Source: Azorinus chamasolen (taxonomy: Eukaryota > Mollusca > Bivalvia > Cardiida > Solecurtidae). From it: a stretch of DNA of 64,000 nucleotides. Location of the stretch: contig OY755244.1 of the NCBI GenBank assembly GCA_963576725.1, positions 38,795,855 through 38,859,854 of the forward strand, given 5' to 3'. The notes beneath the pieces were generated by a model. It saw nothing but the letters and a program-made list of their open reading frames with translations. It was not told the DNA's origin and made no database searches. The position numbers were made by a program, and so were the translations under genes. Shown here one piece after another: positions 21,237 to 32,145 of the stretch (the first letter of the stretch is position 1; every line of letters starts with the position of its first letter).

Positions 21237-22481
21237 TATTTATAACATAACAAACACAAATGTGTTTTGCAGCCAATATTTCAGCAGTAACGTGGATTGT
21301 TATAAATTCTCCTTACATATAGAAATGATGAATGAAAGGTGTTATTAGGTTCGCTAGGTAACGGGGACAAAGTAGGTCCAAAATTTCCAACTGTTTTTTT
21401 TTACTAACTGTCATATCAACTAGGATCTAATTTAGACCTCTCTGGTACTCAATTTAACTGCGATAGTTTATGGTACGAAAACCTACAGACACACGTCAAA
21501 ATAATTCTTGAGTTACAGTTTCGACATTCCAACACGTCACATTATGACGTCACTGTACACAAAATGTACCTGTGTAAAACGCGCCATTTAAATGAAGACC
21601 CACATACAGTTCGCCTACACGTCTGACACTCACTGTGAATGGGATTCAAAATGCGCCTTCGTTTTGGCATATTAAGCCCTTCATCAGTGTTGTATACACA
21701 TGGACATGGACATTTCCACCGAGAAACAAAAATTTCGATTCAAATTCAGTGAAAAAGTTTATTGAGATGAACAAAAGATGCAATACGAACTGATGCATAA
21801 AATACGTTGGAACAGGGGGGAGGTTTTCGCGATCAGCTGATTTGGAGTATACGTATTTGAAATATGTCTGTGCTGTGCTGGATTCAGATGACTTTACCTG
21901 TTGAATGACGAGATATTTTTGTGAGTAGAAATCTGCATTAACAAAAGGACATGCGGTGAAGCAAATGTAAATTTGTGAAGGCATTTTTATGTAGAATGGA
22001 TGGTTTGGGTCAGAGAACCTGGTAGGTCTTTTTTGGCATACACTTTGTATATATTTACTGACAGATGAGATATTTACTTTACAGATTGTATTATTTTATC
22101 GAAAATAAGGTGCAAGTTCCAGTCATTTTCCATCTATCGTGAAATCAATCGTTGACATGTAGGTCACCGTCCGCCAGTTTGTTTGTTTTGACAGCGCGTA
22201 TGAATACAGTTCGGTCGTTCGAATGTTATTCACTAGTGAATATATGCCCGTGAATATCAAAATGTATATGATAGTGTTACGTCACGCTGAAACTACGAGT
22301 TATGTTATGAAAAACGATATGATACAGTAACCAAGGATGTAATCCTGTTTGGTTTGCTTTTGTCGTTTCAATTGTATGTATTTGAAAATATATACGGACC
22401 CTCGTCTATTGAAGGCGGCAAAATTCCCGTTACATGGCATGTGTGACCAACAGAACATAGAGAAGGGCTGACATCAATGAA
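21237..22481. other. Unassigned, with one retroelement-like scrap
   Basis: On the minus strand near 21650-21700, ACTGATGAAGGGCTTAATAT followed by GCCAAAACGAAGGCGCATTT resembles a segment common near 3' ends of animal retroelements. The 112-codon ORF there (21646-21984) has no recognised domain. The rest is unrecognised. Confidence 0.35.
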
Positions 22482-22691
22482 TTAATTCATTCTCTCCTAC
22501 TGACGCCTTTTTGGGCATCTGTAAAACTCATTTATTGAAACCATTGTGATAAATAGAGTATTTGCTCCATATGAGCAAATGCTCTACTTATCACAATGGT
22601 TTTAAAACTACACAATTCTAAGATTGTCCTTTTCTATAGCTAATTGGTAGATTATTTCAAAGAAGTCGGGTCTAAAATAGTCTAGGGTTAA
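22482..22691 (+). mobile_element. Family B MITE, copy B4
   Basis: TTAATTCATTCTCTCCTACT and TAGTCTAGGGTTAA are the ends. The hairpin at about 22534-22602 has apex TTTGCTCCATATGAGCAAA, two bases shorter than usual. Confidence 0.75.
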
Positions 22692-23132
22692 TATTAAGTT
22701 AACATTACAAAGCGCCAATCCGATATATTTGAATCCGCGATATACACAATATTTCGAACATGCAGAAACTCTATACATACATAGTGCCAGAATCTCTACT
22801 ATGTGCGAATTCATCAATCACATTTGATGTTGTCTCTGATTAAATGTATGAGGAGGCATTGGTTAATGTCCAAAGGCAATACAAAGGCGCCATTTTGTGG
22901 CCAAAACTTTTATCCCACGCGTTTTAACAAAACATTTGTTTACTTAAGTGAAATGGGTTTAATTTGTACGGTCATATAACCATGTTTTCCAATTCAGGCC
23001 GTGATAGGGTTTTCTCACTATTTCTAAAGAATGTAATGATTTATCTGAGTAGAGCATCTATAAGTTTGCCTTACTAAGTCCGTACAGTCCGAGCGCGTGT
23101 TAACCCCTTTCTCCACATATAAGCCTTATCCC
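22692..23132. other. No recognisable feature
   Basis: AT-rich sequence; no gene or element assigned. Confidence 0.4.
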
Positions 23133-23378
23133 TTAACCCTTTCGGTGCCAAATTTCTAATTGTCGTCTGCAATCTAAGTTTGTTAAATCATTCAGTGAAA
23201 TAAGGAAATGAGATAAATAAATGCAAATTTCAAAGGAATAAAGCACATATATAGAAATAGAGATTGAGACAAATAGTGAAGTCCCTGATCAGACGCCGCC
23301 TTAAAAAGGCGGCGTCTGATATGGGACTGCACTATTTGTCGTAGAGCATTTATGCGACTGCGGCGGTGAAAGGGTTAA
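23133..23378 (+). mobile_element. Family D hairpin MITE, copy D1
   Basis: TTAACCCTTTCGGTGCC on the left and GGCGGTGAAAGGGTTAA on the right. The hairpin at 23268-23340 runs GACAAATAGTGAAGTCCC to GGGACTGCACTATTTGTC, with apex GCCGCCTTAAAAAGGCGGC. The outer arms share AAATAGTGAAG/CTGCACTATTT with family A although the element ends differ. Confidence 0.85.
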
Positions 23379-23429
23379 TCTGCTGAATAAAAGTGACTCT
23401 TCAATTTCGGAATATTAATTAATGAAAAA

Positions 23430-23770
23430 ATAATTAAAGTCAAGCAGGAAAAGCCACACACAAAACGCCACCATCACTAAAACACCGACAGAAAGCAATT
23501 TATATGGCAATTTATACACATTCACAAACACACACATACAGGAGAAAGCCACATACAAGACGCAGCCACCACCAACACATAGATAGATAGCATGTCAAAC
23601 ACACACACACGCACACAACCAAACACACGCACGTACACGGAAAGAACAGGGAAAACACCAACAAACACACAAGCACCTGAGACAAACATGAACAAAATCA
23701 CAAGCACAAAGACACAAGACAAACAAAAGTAAGGGTGACAAAGAAAGTACCACCTTGGCGGTAAACCAAA
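23430..23770 (-). repeat. Diverged Penelope-like tail with CA-rich expansion
   Basis: GTCAAGCAGGAAAAGCCACA at the left and AAGAAAGTACCACCTTGGCG at the right match the ends of the tail at 56211-56412. Between them the tail is interrupted by a second AGGAGAAAGCCACATACAAG copy and a long CACACA/AACACAC stretch. The 89-codon ORF here is low complexity. Confidence 0.6.
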
Positions 23771-24333
23771 CATTGTATCAAACTTCATCACTGAGCTGAG
23801 TAAAATGATTTGTATTACAAATGGTGCAGACCATAATCAAAGGGGCTCCCTTTTGTTAAAGGCATTTGTTAAAATATAAGCACTGTACTCGAAACAACAA
23901 TGGCACGGATAGGCATATCAACGACCAAGCATAATTACCCAGACAGTACAAATTGGCTACTTTGGAGGAATGTATAGAAAGTGCAACATTTTAGTTACTA
24001 AAATATATTTAATGTACATGTATGTCATTTGTATAATTCTGAAGAATAATCAAACAATTATTTCTACATCAAGGGTAATTTACTGTTGTTAACGTCAACA
24101 TGATATCGCAAACAGCATCAATAGTACATTGTCAATATCTACAAATAATCAAAATTGCCTGAATTAAAGAGACACTACGCGGATACTATTTAGCACATTT
24201 ATGTTGTCCATAGATCGTACATACGACATGACGGTACATTTCAGGTGATCTGTACAAAACATTGCCAAACGTTATGTATATCTTGACCACTGAACGTTGT
24301 CTTATACATAAATATTAACAAGTAGGATTGACC

Positions 24334-24757
24334 TGTCGTTTTTAATAACCCTTCGCTTGCTATTCACGTCAATATACCTGCCTGTAAATAGTGAAGACCC
24401 AGATGAGACAGCTCCTGCAGGTTAATTGTGCAACCAGTGCACTCCACAGCAGAGATTGCACAGCGAAATACTTGTACACAGTGAATATATATGTAATTAT
24501 ACAACAGGGCATTGGTTTTAAAATTCAGCAAGATAAGGGCTAATACTATTTCATTCTATACAAAAGGGTTTTGCTTTAATTGACGAGTGAATTTCTAGCG
24601 AAGCACATGCAGCTGGTTAGACGCGAAGTCCGATTGCCTATACATTGTAGTGATTGAATTAAATAGCATAAGTTGAAATAGTCGGTGCAGTGCTGAACTC
24701 ACCTAATACAATAGTGGTATTATCCCAATCTACGGGTCATCTATAATAAAAACGACA
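24334..24757 (+). mobile_element. Element J, copy 2, split by a family A MITE
   Basis: TGTCGTTTTTAAT starts it and ATCTATAATAAAAACGACA ends it. Interior landmarks are those of copy 1 (TTCATTCTATACAAAAGGG, TCCCAATCTACGGGTC). The insert at 24345-24543 replaces the segment TTTATAGATTTGG... of copy 1, so J was in place before the A insertion. Confidence 0.75.
24345..24543 (+). mobile_element. Family A MITE, copy A7, right hairpin arm lost
   Basis: AACCCTTCGCTTGCTATTCA and AAATTCAGCAAGATAAGGGC are the ends. The left arm reaches AGCTCCTGCAGG and then jumps straight to TTAATTGTGCAACCAGTGCA, so the deletion runs from the apex through the right arm. Confidence 0.8.
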
Positions 24758-25135
24758 TGTCAGACCTAACGGATAATATGGTTCAACAAACAAATTAAGA
24801 TGACACTAGGGATACCTATTTTTAGCGTACAACTGTAAACAAACCCTGTTACACATTTGCAAACAGAGAAGACACAGATCAGACGTCTGTTAAGGGTCTG
24901 CTCTATTTATAGGCGCGGATTTACAGGGGGCGGAGCCGGCAAAAACACTTTTTAGTACTATTTTAGATCTATATACAGTACAACCTCTCTATAACGCCCA
25001 CTAAATTGTGTTAATTAGTTGGTATTTAGAGCAGATGGCTGCTTAAAGCAAGGTGAAAGTAAAACAGAACGCTCCCTGCCTTTAACACAGCTCTTTTTCA
25101 ACATGTATTACAAACACACTATTTATTTATGTCAT

Positions 25136-25290
25136 TGTAACCGGGTGTTCTTATAAAGAAACATACCGGCTCAGACCGGGGATCGAACCCGGGCCGCCAG
25201 GTTCGCAGTCATGCACTCTACCACGTCGCCATAAAAGCGCGCTTGTACAGCAAGGCCGTACAAGTGATGATAAACCTAAACACTGTGACA
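25136..25290 (-). repeat. TRIM 3' LTR with tRNA-like segment
   Basis: Minus-strand LTR. It contains GACGTGGTAGAGTGCATG (A-box-like) and CCGGGTTCGATCCCCGG (a complete T-arm with a strong B box). The 5' and 3' acceptor strands do not pair, so it is a tRNA-like promoter module and not a tRNA gene. Confidence 0.85.
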
Positions 25291-25292
25291 TA

Positions 25293-25300
25293 CTCCCCCA
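25293..25300 (-). promoter_or_regulatory. TRIM polypurine tract
   Basis: GGGGGAG on the minus strand, two bases before the 3' LTR, where plus-strand DNA synthesis would start. Confidence 0.7.
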
Positions 25301-25377
25301 GCAAGTTGAAATTCGTCCCGAATTTCTATAGGCATGAGAACGACTGGGAATCGAACTCGGAGCTTATACAGTCACAG

Positions 25378-25394
25378 TCCCACGTTGGGCGCCA
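25378..25394 (-). promoter_or_regulatory. TRIM primer-binding site
   Basis: TGGCGCCCAACGTGGGA on the minus strand, separated from the 5' LTR by two bases, complementary to a tRNA-Lys 3' end. It fixes the element's orientation. Confidence 0.85.
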
Positions 25395-25396
25395 AA

Positions 25397-25551
25397 TGTA
25401 ACCGGGTGTTCTTATAAAGAAACATACCGGCTCAGACCGGGGATCGAACCCGGGCCGCCAGGTTCGCAGTCATGCACTCTACCACGTCGCCATAAAAGCG
25501 CGCTTGTACAGCAAGGCCGTACAAGTGGTGATAAACCTAAACACTGTGACA
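25397..25551 (-). repeat. TRIM 5' LTR with tRNA-like segment
   Basis: 154 of 155 positions match the other LTR (GTGGTGATAA here, GTGATGATAA there). Near-identity implies a recent insertion. It carries the same A- and B-box-like blocks. Confidence 0.85.
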
Positions 25552-25909
25552 TCACCAAACATAATAATCTACGCCCCATTCCAAAAAAACCTTCTACGCC
25601 CCTCCCTCCCCACTAATCTGAAATCCTGGATCCGCACCTGATTTGCTTATGATATAATATAGATACATGTATGCGTCTACAGTTTCTGTCATAGCTAAAC
25701 ATTCCTGTGTCCATGTACTATACTAATCATTAATCTAATTAATAAATATTCATGATGGCCTTATTTCTTACATTAATATTCATAGAGTAAATGGTTAAGA
25801 CCACTTGATGAATCAACAAAAATGCGTTTAAATGCTTGTGGTTGCCTACTTTAGCACGAAAGTAATACAGATTGGTATTTAAAGGCCAATTGAAATATCT
25901 GCTATATAC

Positions 25910-26127
25910 TTAACACATTCCCTCCTAGTGACGCATTTTGGCGCCTCTGTAAAAATCACATTCTGAAACCATTGTGGTAAATAGAGCATTGGCTCCTATA
26001 GGAGGTTGGAAACTATGGTTTCAAACTACAAAATTCTAATGTTTTCCTTTTCTATAGTTAATGCTCCTTTTCGGTAAATTTATTCAAAGAGGTTGGGTGT
26101 AAAATAGTCTACGAGGGATTGATTTAA
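25910..26127 (+). mobile_element. Family B MITE, copy B5, damaged hairpin
   Basis: TTAACACATTCCCTCCTAGT and ACGAGGGATTGATTTAA are the ends. The left arm and apex GGCTCCTATAGGAG are present, but the right arm is shortened (GTTGGAAACTATGGTTTC). Confidence 0.7.
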
Positions 26128-26129
26128 CT

Positions 26130-26300
26130 AAAAGAACATATATGAGTCATGTCGGAAACATCACATACAAAACACACAGTCGCCCGAACAACACTATGAC
26201 AAAACACAGCAAACACACATGCCTATCAAAAGACAAAAAGAGACGCACAAAGACATAACAAACAAATATTAGAGGGGAATGGAAGTACCAATTAACTAAT
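26130..26300 (-). repeat. Penelope-like tail fragment
   Basis: ATGAGTCATGTCGGAAACAT, CAGTCGCCCGAACAACAC and GGAATGGAAGTACC match the minus strand of 56211-56412 at about 80% by eye. It begins right after copy B5. Confidence 0.65.
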
Positions 26301-26749
26301 ATACCCCTTTAGAAATGCATAATATATCTCAACATTTCCTGAAAAGAACAGTTAACTTTCACATTAACTTAAGCCTAATTTTCTGAATAATTGGGTTGTG
26401 ACTCATTAAACTACACACTTTATTCTAATGAAATAAACGTGTGTTCATTTTATTGCAAACACGTACAAAACGTCATTCGAAACTATACAATTTACCGAAA
26501 CTCCCCTGGCGGGACAAAATTCAACCAAGTAGAGTGAATTGCCCAAGTGGGCCTCTTTCGATAATATTATTATTCTGGCATAATAATTAATGTCACATGC
26601 ATCTCATGAAATAAGCAATACCATACACTTTCTGTTTTATAAAAATTTCGGCATAACGCATGTTTTACTCAGCCATGTTTGGTGTACTAACAAGGCGATT
26701 CTTGTGTACATGTAGTGTTGTTGATCGTTCATCATTGCCGGTGTAACGA
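26301..26749. other. No recognisable feature
   Basis: Includes the inverted motif CTCCCCTGGCGGGACAAAAT...; no gene or element recognised. Confidence 0.35.
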
Positions 26750-27143
26750 AATACTACTAATACTACTGCTGCTGCTACTACTACCACTACAGATACTATT
26801 TCTACCTACTACTTCATAATACCTACTACCTACAACCTACAACTACCTACTACCACCTACAACTACATACTACTACTTAAAACCTACTACTGCCTACTAC
26901 CACCTACTACTGCCTATTACCTACTATTACCTACTACCACCTACTACTATCTACTGCTACCTACTGCTACCTACTACTACCTACTACGACCTACTACTAC
27001 CTACTACCACCTACTTACTACCTACTACCACCTACTACTACCTACTGCTACCTATTACTACCTCACAATACATGCTACCTTCTACTACCTACTACTAGCT
27101 ACTACTACCTTCTACTACTAATTCTACCTACTACGTACTACCG
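26750..27143 (+). repeat. TAC/CTACTACC-type simple repeat
   Basis: About 390 bp of interspersed CTACTACTAC, CTACCTACTA and CTACCACCTA units. Degenerate trinucleotide-to-decamer mixture with no fixed period. Confidence 0.9.
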
Positions 27144-27230
27144 CGGTCATAGTGCTTTGACCAAAGTTTATAATATGTTGAACAATTCCCGCAAACTTAA
27201 TCTATCTCCAGTATAATTTAAAGAAAAATA
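27143..27230 (+). repeat. Direct repeat P, left copy
   Basis: GGTCATAGTGCTTTGACC, GTTGAACAATTCCCGCAAAC and TTAATCTATCTCCAGTATAA recur in direct orientation at 32051-32145. A third diverged copy is at about 27268-27330 and a fourth near 27400-27440. They flank the composite element on both sides. Confidence 0.6.
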
Positions 27231-27519
27231 TTTAACCTTGGTCATAATTGTTACAGCTGTAGTGACCCGCGGTAATAGCAATTTGACCCACGTTCATGCT
27301 ATAATGAACAACTCCCACACACCTCATGGTTGTTTTTATAGAAAAGGGTTTCGCGTGAATCTAAAATATTGAACCTTTGTCATAATTCTTACAGATGTAG
27401 TGATCCCCGGTCATAGCGATTTGAACCCTGTTTATCATATAAAGACCAATGAGCGCACTGTAATTGAACCCTAGTATTTTGTAGAAAGGGGTATTAGTCC
27501 TGCAGCGGTATAGATGAAC

Positions 27520-29200
27520 CTTCGATTGTGGTGTATAGTTTTTTTCTCGTTTGATTATGGTCAGGGATTGGTGGCACTCTTGAAATATGCCGGGTGCCAC
27601 TTTGGCACCCTTGAGGGTTTCGAAAAATTCAAGATGGCGTCCAAAATGGCGCCCGCAAGTGAGGACAAAATCATAAAAACTATGTTACAATTCATACATT
27701 CGTAATGTTTTGAAACTTATGGGCTAACAGTAATTAAATTGAACTAAACTTGTTAAAAATAACATTTACCACTGTTATATTTCCAAAATGGCTTCCAATA
27801 TGGCTTCCAATATGGCGGCCTAAGCTACATAAAGCACATGTATTATTTACTTGAAAAATGATAAGCGTTCCGATGGATTCATCAAAAGTATAGTTGTTTT
27901 TTCTCGTTTGATTATGGTCAGGGTTTGTTGGCACTTTTGGAATATGCCGGGTGCCACCTTGACACCCTTGAGGGTTTTGAGAAATTCAAGATGGCGTCCA
28001 AAATGGCGCCCGCGAGTGAGGACAAAATCATAAAAAATATGTCACAATTCATACATTCGTAATGTTTTGAAACTTATGGGCTAACAGTAATTAAATTGAA
28101 CTAAACTTGTTACAAATAGTGTGAACTACTGTTAAATCAAGCATATTCGCCAATATGGCCTCCAATATGGCTTCCAATATGGCGGCCAAAGCCATGAAAA
28201 GCACGTGTATTATTTACTTGAGAAATGACAAACACTCCGATGGATAGTTTTTCTCGTTTGATTATGGTCAGGGATTGTTTGCACACTTTAAATATGCCGG
28301 GTGCCACATTGGCACCCTTGAGGGTTTCAAGAAAATCAAGATGGCGCCCAAAATGTGCCATGTTTTGCAACTGCACATTCACCTATTACAGGAGATCGTG
28401 CTCTGACAACCGCAAGAAATAAATCTAAGAATAAAATATGGCACTTGGTCTATTATTAAGAAAAATCACCGGCTGCAGGCGTTTTGACCTTTCATCCTTC
28501 CTCCAGCTAAGGAGGACAAAATCATAAAAGATATGTTACAATTCATACATTCGTAATGTTTTATTAAACTTATGGGCTAACAGTAATTAAATTGATCTAA
28601 CTTGTTAAGAATAACGTTTACTACTGTTAAATCAAGCATATCCGCCATGTTGGCTTCCAATATGGCTTCCAATATGGCGGCCAAAGCTATCTAAAGCACA
28701 AAGTCATGTACATTTGTATTATTTACTTGAGAAATAATAACCATTTCGATGGATTCATCAACATTATAGTTTTTTTTTCGTTTGATTATGGTCAGGGATT
28801 GTTGGAAATATTTAAATATGCCGCGTGCCACCTCAGCACTCTTGAGGGTTTCGAGAAAATCAAGCTGGCGTCCAAAATGGCGTACTTGAGGGAGGAGAAA
28901 ATAATAAAACAATGTTACAATTCATACATACGGTAATGTTTTGAAACGTATAAGCTAACAATAATTAAATTAATCCAAACGTGTTAAAATAACGTTTACT
29001 TATGTTAAAAGTACATGCATAAGTCATGCAGGAAACACCGTATACAAAACACACAACCACCCAAACAGCATCATGACGATCAAGCATATCCGCCAATACG
29101 GCTTCCAATATGGCGACCAAAGCGTTTGTAAAGCACATGTATCATTTACTTGAGAAATGATGACCATTCCGATGGATTCATCAAAATTACAAATTGAATG
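27520..29200 (+). repeat. ~350 bp tandem array
   Basis: Units carry TTTGATTATGGTCAGGG (about 27550, 27910, 28260, 28780), AAGATGGCGTCCAAAATGGC, AATTCATACATTCGTAATG and repeated CCAATATGGCTTCCAATATG. The third unit is interrupted at 28362-28505 by a copied piece of 29313-29460. The small ORFs that appear once per unit are products of the repeat. Confidence 0.8.
28362..28505. repeat. Duplicated ~145 bp fragment inside the array
   Basis: TTTTGCAACTGCACATTCAC through CTTTCATCCTTCCTCCAGCT is nearly identical to 29313-29460, which lies just 3' of the broken gene. Only one base differs over most of it (GGAGATCG against GGACATCG). Confidence 0.8.
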
Positions 29201-29589
29201 ATTGACTTATTCAATTTGTCTATTATTTTATAAAGAAATAAATAAATAGACTAGTATTGTGTGGCATCCCATATTGTAGTAGCTCCAAAATGTAGTGCAA
29301 ATTATGTTTGCAGTTTTGCAACTGCACATTCACCTATTACAGGACATCGTGCTCTGACAACCGCAAGAAATAAATCTAAGAATAAAATATGGCACTTGGT
29401 CTATTATTAAGAAAAATCACCGGCTGCAGGCGTTTTGACCTTTCATCCTTCCTCCAGCTAAAGTCTGTTGGGTCTAGGTAAGGAGAGGTGTTGTCATCCG
29501 TCTGCTTGAACGTGGGATGTGTTGACATCTTCTTCTGCAAAAAGCCTCACTCTTAGGAGGAAGACTACAAAGATAAAATGACGTTGAGC

Positions 29590-30720
29590 CAATGTCTAGC
29601 CTTGATGCCCATACGTGTCGGTGTGTGTTGGACCCATTGCAATCAATGTGTCCATAGCAAAAAACGACATAATTATCGTTGCTTGAGATATAATTAGTGC
29701 AAGGGGAAATATGAAAGACCCAGGAAAGAACAGAGAAATACTAGAATGTAATGTTTTGGCAACATTTCCCTTACCTGTGCCGTAACACCCTGCATCAGTG
29801 TCACATCCTGACAGTGAACGAGCAGGCAAAAGTTCTTCGATAATGCTATTGTGTTTTTCAACAGTAATTGCAGTGTCAGTTTCGACCCTTGATGGTGGAC
29901 TCCATCCGTATAACACACCAGGGCCGTCACACAATAAAGTTGTCTTTGCACAGGGGTCAATTCCGAATCAATCTACTACTTGCAAACAATGCCCTATTCT
30001 CTGTTGATATGTCACCTGGATCTGGTGTTTTTGCATCATATTTTCTTTGAGACATCCCTTCTTCATTTTGTCTCACAACAGAAATGTCTGGAACAATACT
30101 GTGAATAGTCATCTTATCCAAACTTAAATTTGACTACACTAATGGATATTCAGGGCATGCCTCCAGGCGCATGCCCATACCGCATGAAAGTGCACCCAAT
30201 AAACATGTCACTCCATATCCCTTTCCATATACCTCCATCGTGTCAATTACATGCTCGCTAGGTCTTTGCAAATCCGGGAACTGGGTCTGTGAGTGACTCA
30301 ATTGCTGGCAAGTGACATAGCCCATTTATGGTGCAGTTCACGTGGCATGCGACTAAGAAGCACGGCATCATTTGTTTGTACGCTGCTATATGAAGGCACA
30401 AGCCACCTTCTGTTTCAGCATTGGTAAATACCATCATGATAAGCACTGGTTTTAGAAACACATCTACCCATATCTTTGCTGTTTTGCTTTACTAATTCTG
30501 GTGACTCTGGACAGTGCTCTTGCATAACATATCTTAGTAGGTCCTCTGCAATTAGTGGCATTGTTCTGCCGCCTTGTTGAAAGTTTCTGTCTGTCAACCT
30601 GTGTACGTCACTTATTACTTTAATCAAACCAATCTCTACAATCAGAATGGCAATGATCTCGATAACGCTCATGAGCAAATACTTGCCTCTAGCTCTCAAA
30701 GGTCTCATACGCCAAGTTCA
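29590..30720 (-). pseudogene. Broken copy of the GCD(T/S) animal repeat-associated protein
   Basis: No intact frame, but the minus strand shows blocks that I know from a large family of uncharacterised proteins in molluscs, cnidarians and fish. In order these are FTNAETEG, LHIAAYKQMMPC, SDMFIGCTFMRYGHAPGG (from about 30240) and LSGCDTDAGCYGTGKG (from about 29830). The blocks lie in different frames, so there are several frameshifts and stops. The GCD..G.GKG block looks like the FEN1/XPG-type nuclease GCDY segment (inference). A second wreck of the same family is at 49737-50360. No function is assigned. Confidence 0.6.
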
Positions 30721-31030
30721 CATCTTGTGTCACCTTGTACAGCTGAAGGTCACATGTACATATAAAACACGACAAAATGTTATTTGCTAATGTGCAATTC
30801 AGGTCTTGTGCTTTTGTTAGATCTGTCATCATTGTGTTTTGGTATGAAAGTGGTATATCTATGAAAGGTATGTAAATTGTATACAGCTTTAATTTGTTCT
30901 GATTACGGCTTAACCCTGTACTCTAGAACGTTAACAGAGAACCTTTAATGGAAGAACCGATCTGGGAGCTGCATACTTATTACGTCCATGCTGAATATTG
31001 ATACGCAGCCGAATAAAAAAAATGATATAA

Positions 31031-31860
31031 AAGGTAGAGTTGGTGTAGCAGAATTATTAATTCCTTCATTAAAAGATATGTTTATGAATTATGTTATCAT
31101 CGGGGGCTTGCTGAATTAGGTATACATTGTTTACAAATAATATAAATATATAAAAATAAAAGTAAAGCAACACAACAAACGGTTAAAAGACAAAACACAA
31201 AAACAAAACCTAGCGTTTAGCACGAAACTAGTTTTCTACTATTACTTTTTACCTTCTAATTAATATTCATAAGTATGCAAATGAGCTTATTAGCATGCAT
31301 ATATCTTAGAATGTGTCTCTGCTATAACTTCAATGTCCGCTAATTGTTAAACAGTAGACAACGTCTGCTGTAGTCATTATAAAACCGCAACAAATCTATA
31401 GCTTTACCGAACTTTGCTAATGTAAATTATGGTGGGTGGGGTGAAATTGAAAGGTCTAAAAAGTTATTACATTACTCATTTAAGGGATATTTTTATGAAC
31501 TATGTTGTCATTTGGAGATTGTTGAAGAATGTCTACATTGTTTATAAATATATAAGAATAAAAAGGAAGAGTTTATAAGGCAACATAATAAACGGTTATA
31601 AAACACCTAGAGTATAGCACGAAACCAGTTTTCTATCATTACTTTTTACCTTCTAATTAATATTCATAAGTATATAAATAAATTTATTAGCATGTACATA
31701 TCTTAGAATGTGTCTCTGCTATAACTTCAAATTACATTCCTACTAGTTACCAAACTATAAACAACCTCAGCTGTAGTAAATCAGATAAAACCGAAATTTT
31801 ATAGTTTCACCGAGCTTCGCTAATGTAAAATATAGTGGGTGGGGTAAAAGTGTAATATCT
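31031..31860 (+). repeat. Tandem pair of ~415 bp units
   Basis: Unit 1 (about 31031-31457) and unit 2 (about 31458-31860) share TTTTTACCTTCTAATTAATA, ATATCTTAGAATGTGTCTCT and GTGGGTGGGGT at about 80% by eye. The TTAATATTCATAAGTATGCA motif also resembles the periodic motif of the arms at 47421-52658. Confidence 0.75.
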
Positions 31861-32050
31861 CAAAACCCTCAAGGGTGCCAGGGTGGCACCCGGCAGATAT
31901 TCAATCAGGACCCTTTCCTCTACTTATATCGACAATAAAAAAAACTATACACCGCAATCGAAGCTTCTGACCAAAAATCCAGTTTCGCTGCAGGACTAGT
32001 ATGTTTTCTGACCATTATTGACCCCTGTTCAGTATTTTTTAAAAAATAGT

Positions 32051-32145
32051 GACCCCCGGTCATAATGCTTTAACCCACGTTCATGATACTTTGAACAACG
32101 CCCGCAAACTGAATCTACCTTTGGTATATTTAAATAAAGAGTTTC
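32051..32145 (+). repeat. Direct repeat P, right copy
   Basis: CCCCGGTCATAATGCTTTAA and TTTGAACAACGCCCGCAAAC match 27143-27230 in direct orientation. Confidence 0.6.

Larger units (their letters stand above)
25136..25551 (-). mobile_element. TRIM (miniature LTR retrotransposon), 416 bp
   Basis: On the minus strand the order is a 155 bp LTR, a 106 bp interior, and a 155 bp LTR. The LTRs start TGTCACAGTG and end CCCGGTTACA (TG...CA) and differ at one base. Two bases inside the 5' LTR lies TGGCGCCCAACGTGGGA, a primer-binding site complementary to the 3' end of tRNA-Lys of the type used by several retroelements. A polypurine tract GCTGGGGGAG precedes the 3' LTR. TCAT (25132-25135) and TCAC (25552-25555) are the likely 4 bp target duplication, and the related site near 1280-1296 shows the empty target. 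There is no coding capacity, so it depends on an autonomous partner. Confidence 0.88.
24910..25640 (-). mobile_element. Element F, copy 3, middle layer
   Basis: Inverted relative to copies 1 and 2: TAGGCGCGGATTTACAGGGG on the left and CTGGATCCGCACCTG on the right. It holds a partial family E core (ACAGTACAACCTCTCTATAA...GAACGCTCCCTGCC) and the TRIM at 25136-25551. ATTT-like bases on both sides may be its target duplication. Confidence 0.7.
24837..25798 (+). mobile_element. Family C' MITE, outermost layer of a nested insertion
   Basis: The left part (24837-24909: ACATTTGCAAACAGAGAAGA...GGGTCTGCTCTATTTA) and the right part (25641-25798: ATTTGCTTATGATATAATAT...CATAGAGTAAATGGTTAA) together make one C' element. 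Element F interrupts it just after the right hairpin arm. The hairpin itself has also lost its apex. Confidence 0.7.
27491..32001. mobile_element. Composite inverted-repeat element with tandem arrays and a gene wreck
   Basis: TATTAGTCCTGCAGCG...TGCCGGGTGCCACTTTGGCA (27491-27625) is mirrored by 31861-32001, giving TIRs of ~135 bp. Order inside: a ~350 bp tandem array (27520-29200), a broken gene on the minus strand (29590-30720), and a duplicated ~415 bp block (31031-31860). A Penelope tail scrap (29005-29075) lies in the array. This plan parallels the palindromic element at 47421-52658. No transposase is recognised. Confidence 0.55.

Noticed and set aside
21646..21700. Hammerhead ribozyme core (CTGATGA ... 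AAAAC) on the minus strand
   Set aside because: The conserved GAAAC is changed to AAAAC and no convincing stems I and III are found around the core.
25141..25240. Possible tRNA genes at 25141-25240 and 25400-25500 (minus strand)
   Set aside because: The T arm and B box are excellent, but acceptor strands do not pair, the anticodon stem is poor, and both copies lie in LTRs of the TRIM.
29596..29960. 112- and 88-codon minus-strand ORFs as separate genes
   Set aside because: They are overlapping frames of one decayed gene copy; family motifs switch between frames.
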